Shown piece by piece: positions 4,648 through 5,875 of a stretch of DNA of 5,875 nucleotides. The first letter of the stretch is position 1. Each line of letters begins with the position of its first letter. Made by a program: the position numbers and the translations under genes. Source of the DNA: Bifidobacterium breve (GTDB taxonomy: Bacteria; Actinomycetota; Actinomycetes; S36-B12); contig CALPZT020000115.1 in assembly GCA_943328365.2 (NCBI GenBank), positions 1-5,875 of the forward strand, given 5' to 3'. The notes beneath the pieces were generated by a model. It saw nothing but the letters and a program-made list of their open reading frames with translations. It had not been told where the DNA came from and did no database searches.

Positions 4648-5875
4648 ATGGACCGTTGGATCGCCGACACGCAGCCGACCGAGCGCTTCCCCATCTTCAC
4701 GCGCGGCAATGCCGACGAGGTAGGGCCCGATCCCTTCACCCCGCTCAACTGGTCGCTGCCCTGGGAGCAGGGCGTCGTGCCCGGCACGGCGTGGGGGTGG
4801 ATCCACCTCGGCACGTTCAAGGAGCACGAGTTCCTCTGGACTCAGCCCGAGACCTACGGCTCGTGGGGCGGCTACTTCTACAACCAGGTGAGCGTCGGCC
4901 GAGTCTTCGGCCACCGCATGCCTGGGCTCACCGCCGACGCGATCGACGTGAGCTTCTTCGGCCAGAACCCAGCCGTCCCGAAGTACGTCGAGGATCCGCG
5001 CGACAACGACGAGGAGTGCTCGGCGGCCCTCGGCGCGGCCTTCGCCGGGATCCTCGGCAACAGCCAGCAGCCGATGCTCGACGAGTTCGTTGCCCAGGTG
5101 CAGGCCTGGGTCGCGTCGCGGCCGGACCTTGCTTCCGTGAGCGACGCCGAGCTCGTCGAGTACGGACGGGTCATGGCCAAGCGGCAGAACCGCACGTGGG
5201 ATGTCTACGCGCAGGTGGTCGTCGGCGCGACCGTCGGGCCGGCCATCGTGCAGGGCATCGCCGATGCGGTGGGCAAGCCTGAGCTCGGCATCACCATCTT
5301 CGCCGCTCTCGGCGAGGTCGCATCGGCTGGAGTGCCTGAGCGCATCTGGGAGCTCTCCCGGATCGTGAACGCCTCGCCGGAGCTGGTAGCCGCGTTCGAT
5401 GCCGGTGTGGGCGGGCTGCACGAGCGGCTCGCCAGCACCCCTTCAGCGTCCGAGTTCAACTCGACGTTCGCGGCGCTGATCGACGACTTCGGCCACCGCG
5501 GCGTCAATGAGTGGGAGCTGAGCGCCGACACCTGGAAGATCAATCCGACCCTCGCCTACGACATGATCGACCGTGTCCGCAGGCAGGACGACAGCATGTC
5601 GCCGGCAATCCGCTCCGCGCAGGCGATGGCAAGCCGGATTGCGGCCGAGGCCGAGCTGACCGCGATGGTGGCGGGCAATGATGAGTCCGCAGGGATGCTC
5701 GCCGCCGGTATCAACTCGGGCCAGGCCTCGTACCGCATGAGGGAGGCGGGCAAGAACGCCGCAGTGAAGCTGTTCCACGAGCCGAAACTGGCGTTCCGCG
5801 AGCTCGGCCGGCGCATGCACGAGCGCGGCTCGATCGCTGATCCGATGGACATCTTCATGCTCCTGTACTCCGAGC
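4648..5875 (+). CDS. PEP-utilizing enzyme (rifampin phosphotransferase / PEP synthase-like), 3' end missing
   Basis: The visible 409 residues resemble the central substrate-binding region of rifampin phosphotransferase and the corresponding part of PEP-synthase-like enzymes. These transfer phosphate from ATP, via a phosphohistidine, to a substrate. The protein opens with RFPIFTRGNADEVGPDPFTPLNW (13-35), the entry motif of this region, and has FGHRGVNEWELSADTW (281-296), like the conserved yGHR..E segment of the family. No ATP-grasp (PPDK_N) domain precedes it, because the ATG at 4648 has a good ribosome binding site (AAGGGAG, 4636-4642, 5-nt spacer) and the family motif starts within 15 residues. 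The swivelling phosphohistidine domain would be expected beyond the window edge. A separate ATP-grasp partner encoded downstream is therefore likely, by inference. The substrate is unknown; antibiotic inactivation is not implied. Codon use matches the neighbours. Confidence 0.82.
   Translation, partial: MDRWIADTQPTERFPIFTRGNADEVGPDPFTPLNWSLPWEQGVVPGTAWGWIHLGTFKEHEFLWTQPETYGSWGGYFYNQVSVGRVFGHRMPGLTADAIDVSFFGQNPAVPKYVEDPRDNDEECSAALGAAFAGILGNSQQPMLDEFVAQVQAWVASRPDLASVSDAELVEYGRVMAKRQNRTWDVYAQVVVGATVGPAIVQGIADAVGKPELGITIFAALGEVASAGVPERIWELSRIVNASPELVAAFDAGVGGLHERLASTPSASEFNSTFAALIDDFGHRGVNEWELSADTWKINPTLAYDMIDRVRRQDDSMSPAIRSAQAMASRIAAEAELTAMVAGNDESAGMLAAGINSGQASYRMREAGKNAAVKLFHEPKLAFRELGRRMHERGSIADPMDIFMLLYSE

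Noticed and set aside
4561..5421. Long minus-strand open frame of 286 codons opposite the PEP-utilizing gene
   Set aside because: It is antisense to a well-supported gene, its composition (Arg, Gly, Asp, His-rich) is typical of a high-GC shadow frame, and its C-terminal end runs into the CCACC spacer as low-complexity Gly/Trp/Val sequence.
4648..5875. Rifampin-resistance gene (rph) call
   Set aside because: Resemblance is to the broad substrate-binding region only, the ATP-grasp domain is absent from this protein, and the phosphohistidine domain is outside the window, so a specific resistance function is not supported.

Overview
The window comes from a high-GC bacterium, most likely an actinobacterium. 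This rests on the GC-rich third codon positions, GTG starts, GGAG-type ribosome binding sites, and a gene set typical of that phylum: an MSMEG_2516-like F420-type luciferase-family oxidoreductase, a PPOX-fold protein, an MptpB-like phosphatase and a PEP-utilizing enzyme. The genus cannot be read from the sequence. Coding density is high. No rRNA, tRNA, CRISPR array, insertion sequence or phage gene is visible. Seven protein genes are present; the first lacks its 5' end and the last its 3' end.

Layout: (A) 1-2493, plus strand, a tight three-gene operon: luciferase-like F420-type oxidoreductase, a xylose-isomerase-like TIM-barrel protein (2-nt gap), and a tyrosine/lipid-type phosphatase (13-nt gap). 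(B) 2558-3874, minus strand, convergent with A: a PPOX/FMN-binding split-barrel protein followed 39 nt later by an SDR dehydrogenase. (C) 3875-4117, a 243-bp divergent control region. It holds a perfect 8-bp inverted repeat laid over a plausible promoter, then six tandem copies of a 14-bp repeat in the presumed leader of the rightward genes. (D) 4118-5875, plus strand: a SnoaL-like (NTF2-fold) protein, an 83-bp C-rich spacer with G-quadruplex potential on its complement, and the front part of a PEP-utilizing enzyme related to the substrate-binding region of rifampin phosphotransferase / PEP synthase.

Taken together, these look like an uncharacterised catabolic or modification locus for a small organic molecule. 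There are redox enzymes (LLM oxidoreductase, SDR, PPOX protein), a TIM-barrel isomerase/epimerase/lyase-type enzyme, a SnoaL-fold enzyme or binding protein, and a PEP-synthase-like phosphotransferase that seems to lack its own ATP-grasp domain and so probably needs a partner encoded outside the window. The most unusual points are the split phosphotransferase in a redox gene cluster and the short tandem repeats in all three longer intergenic spacers. The pathway and substrate are inference; the individual family calls are well supported.
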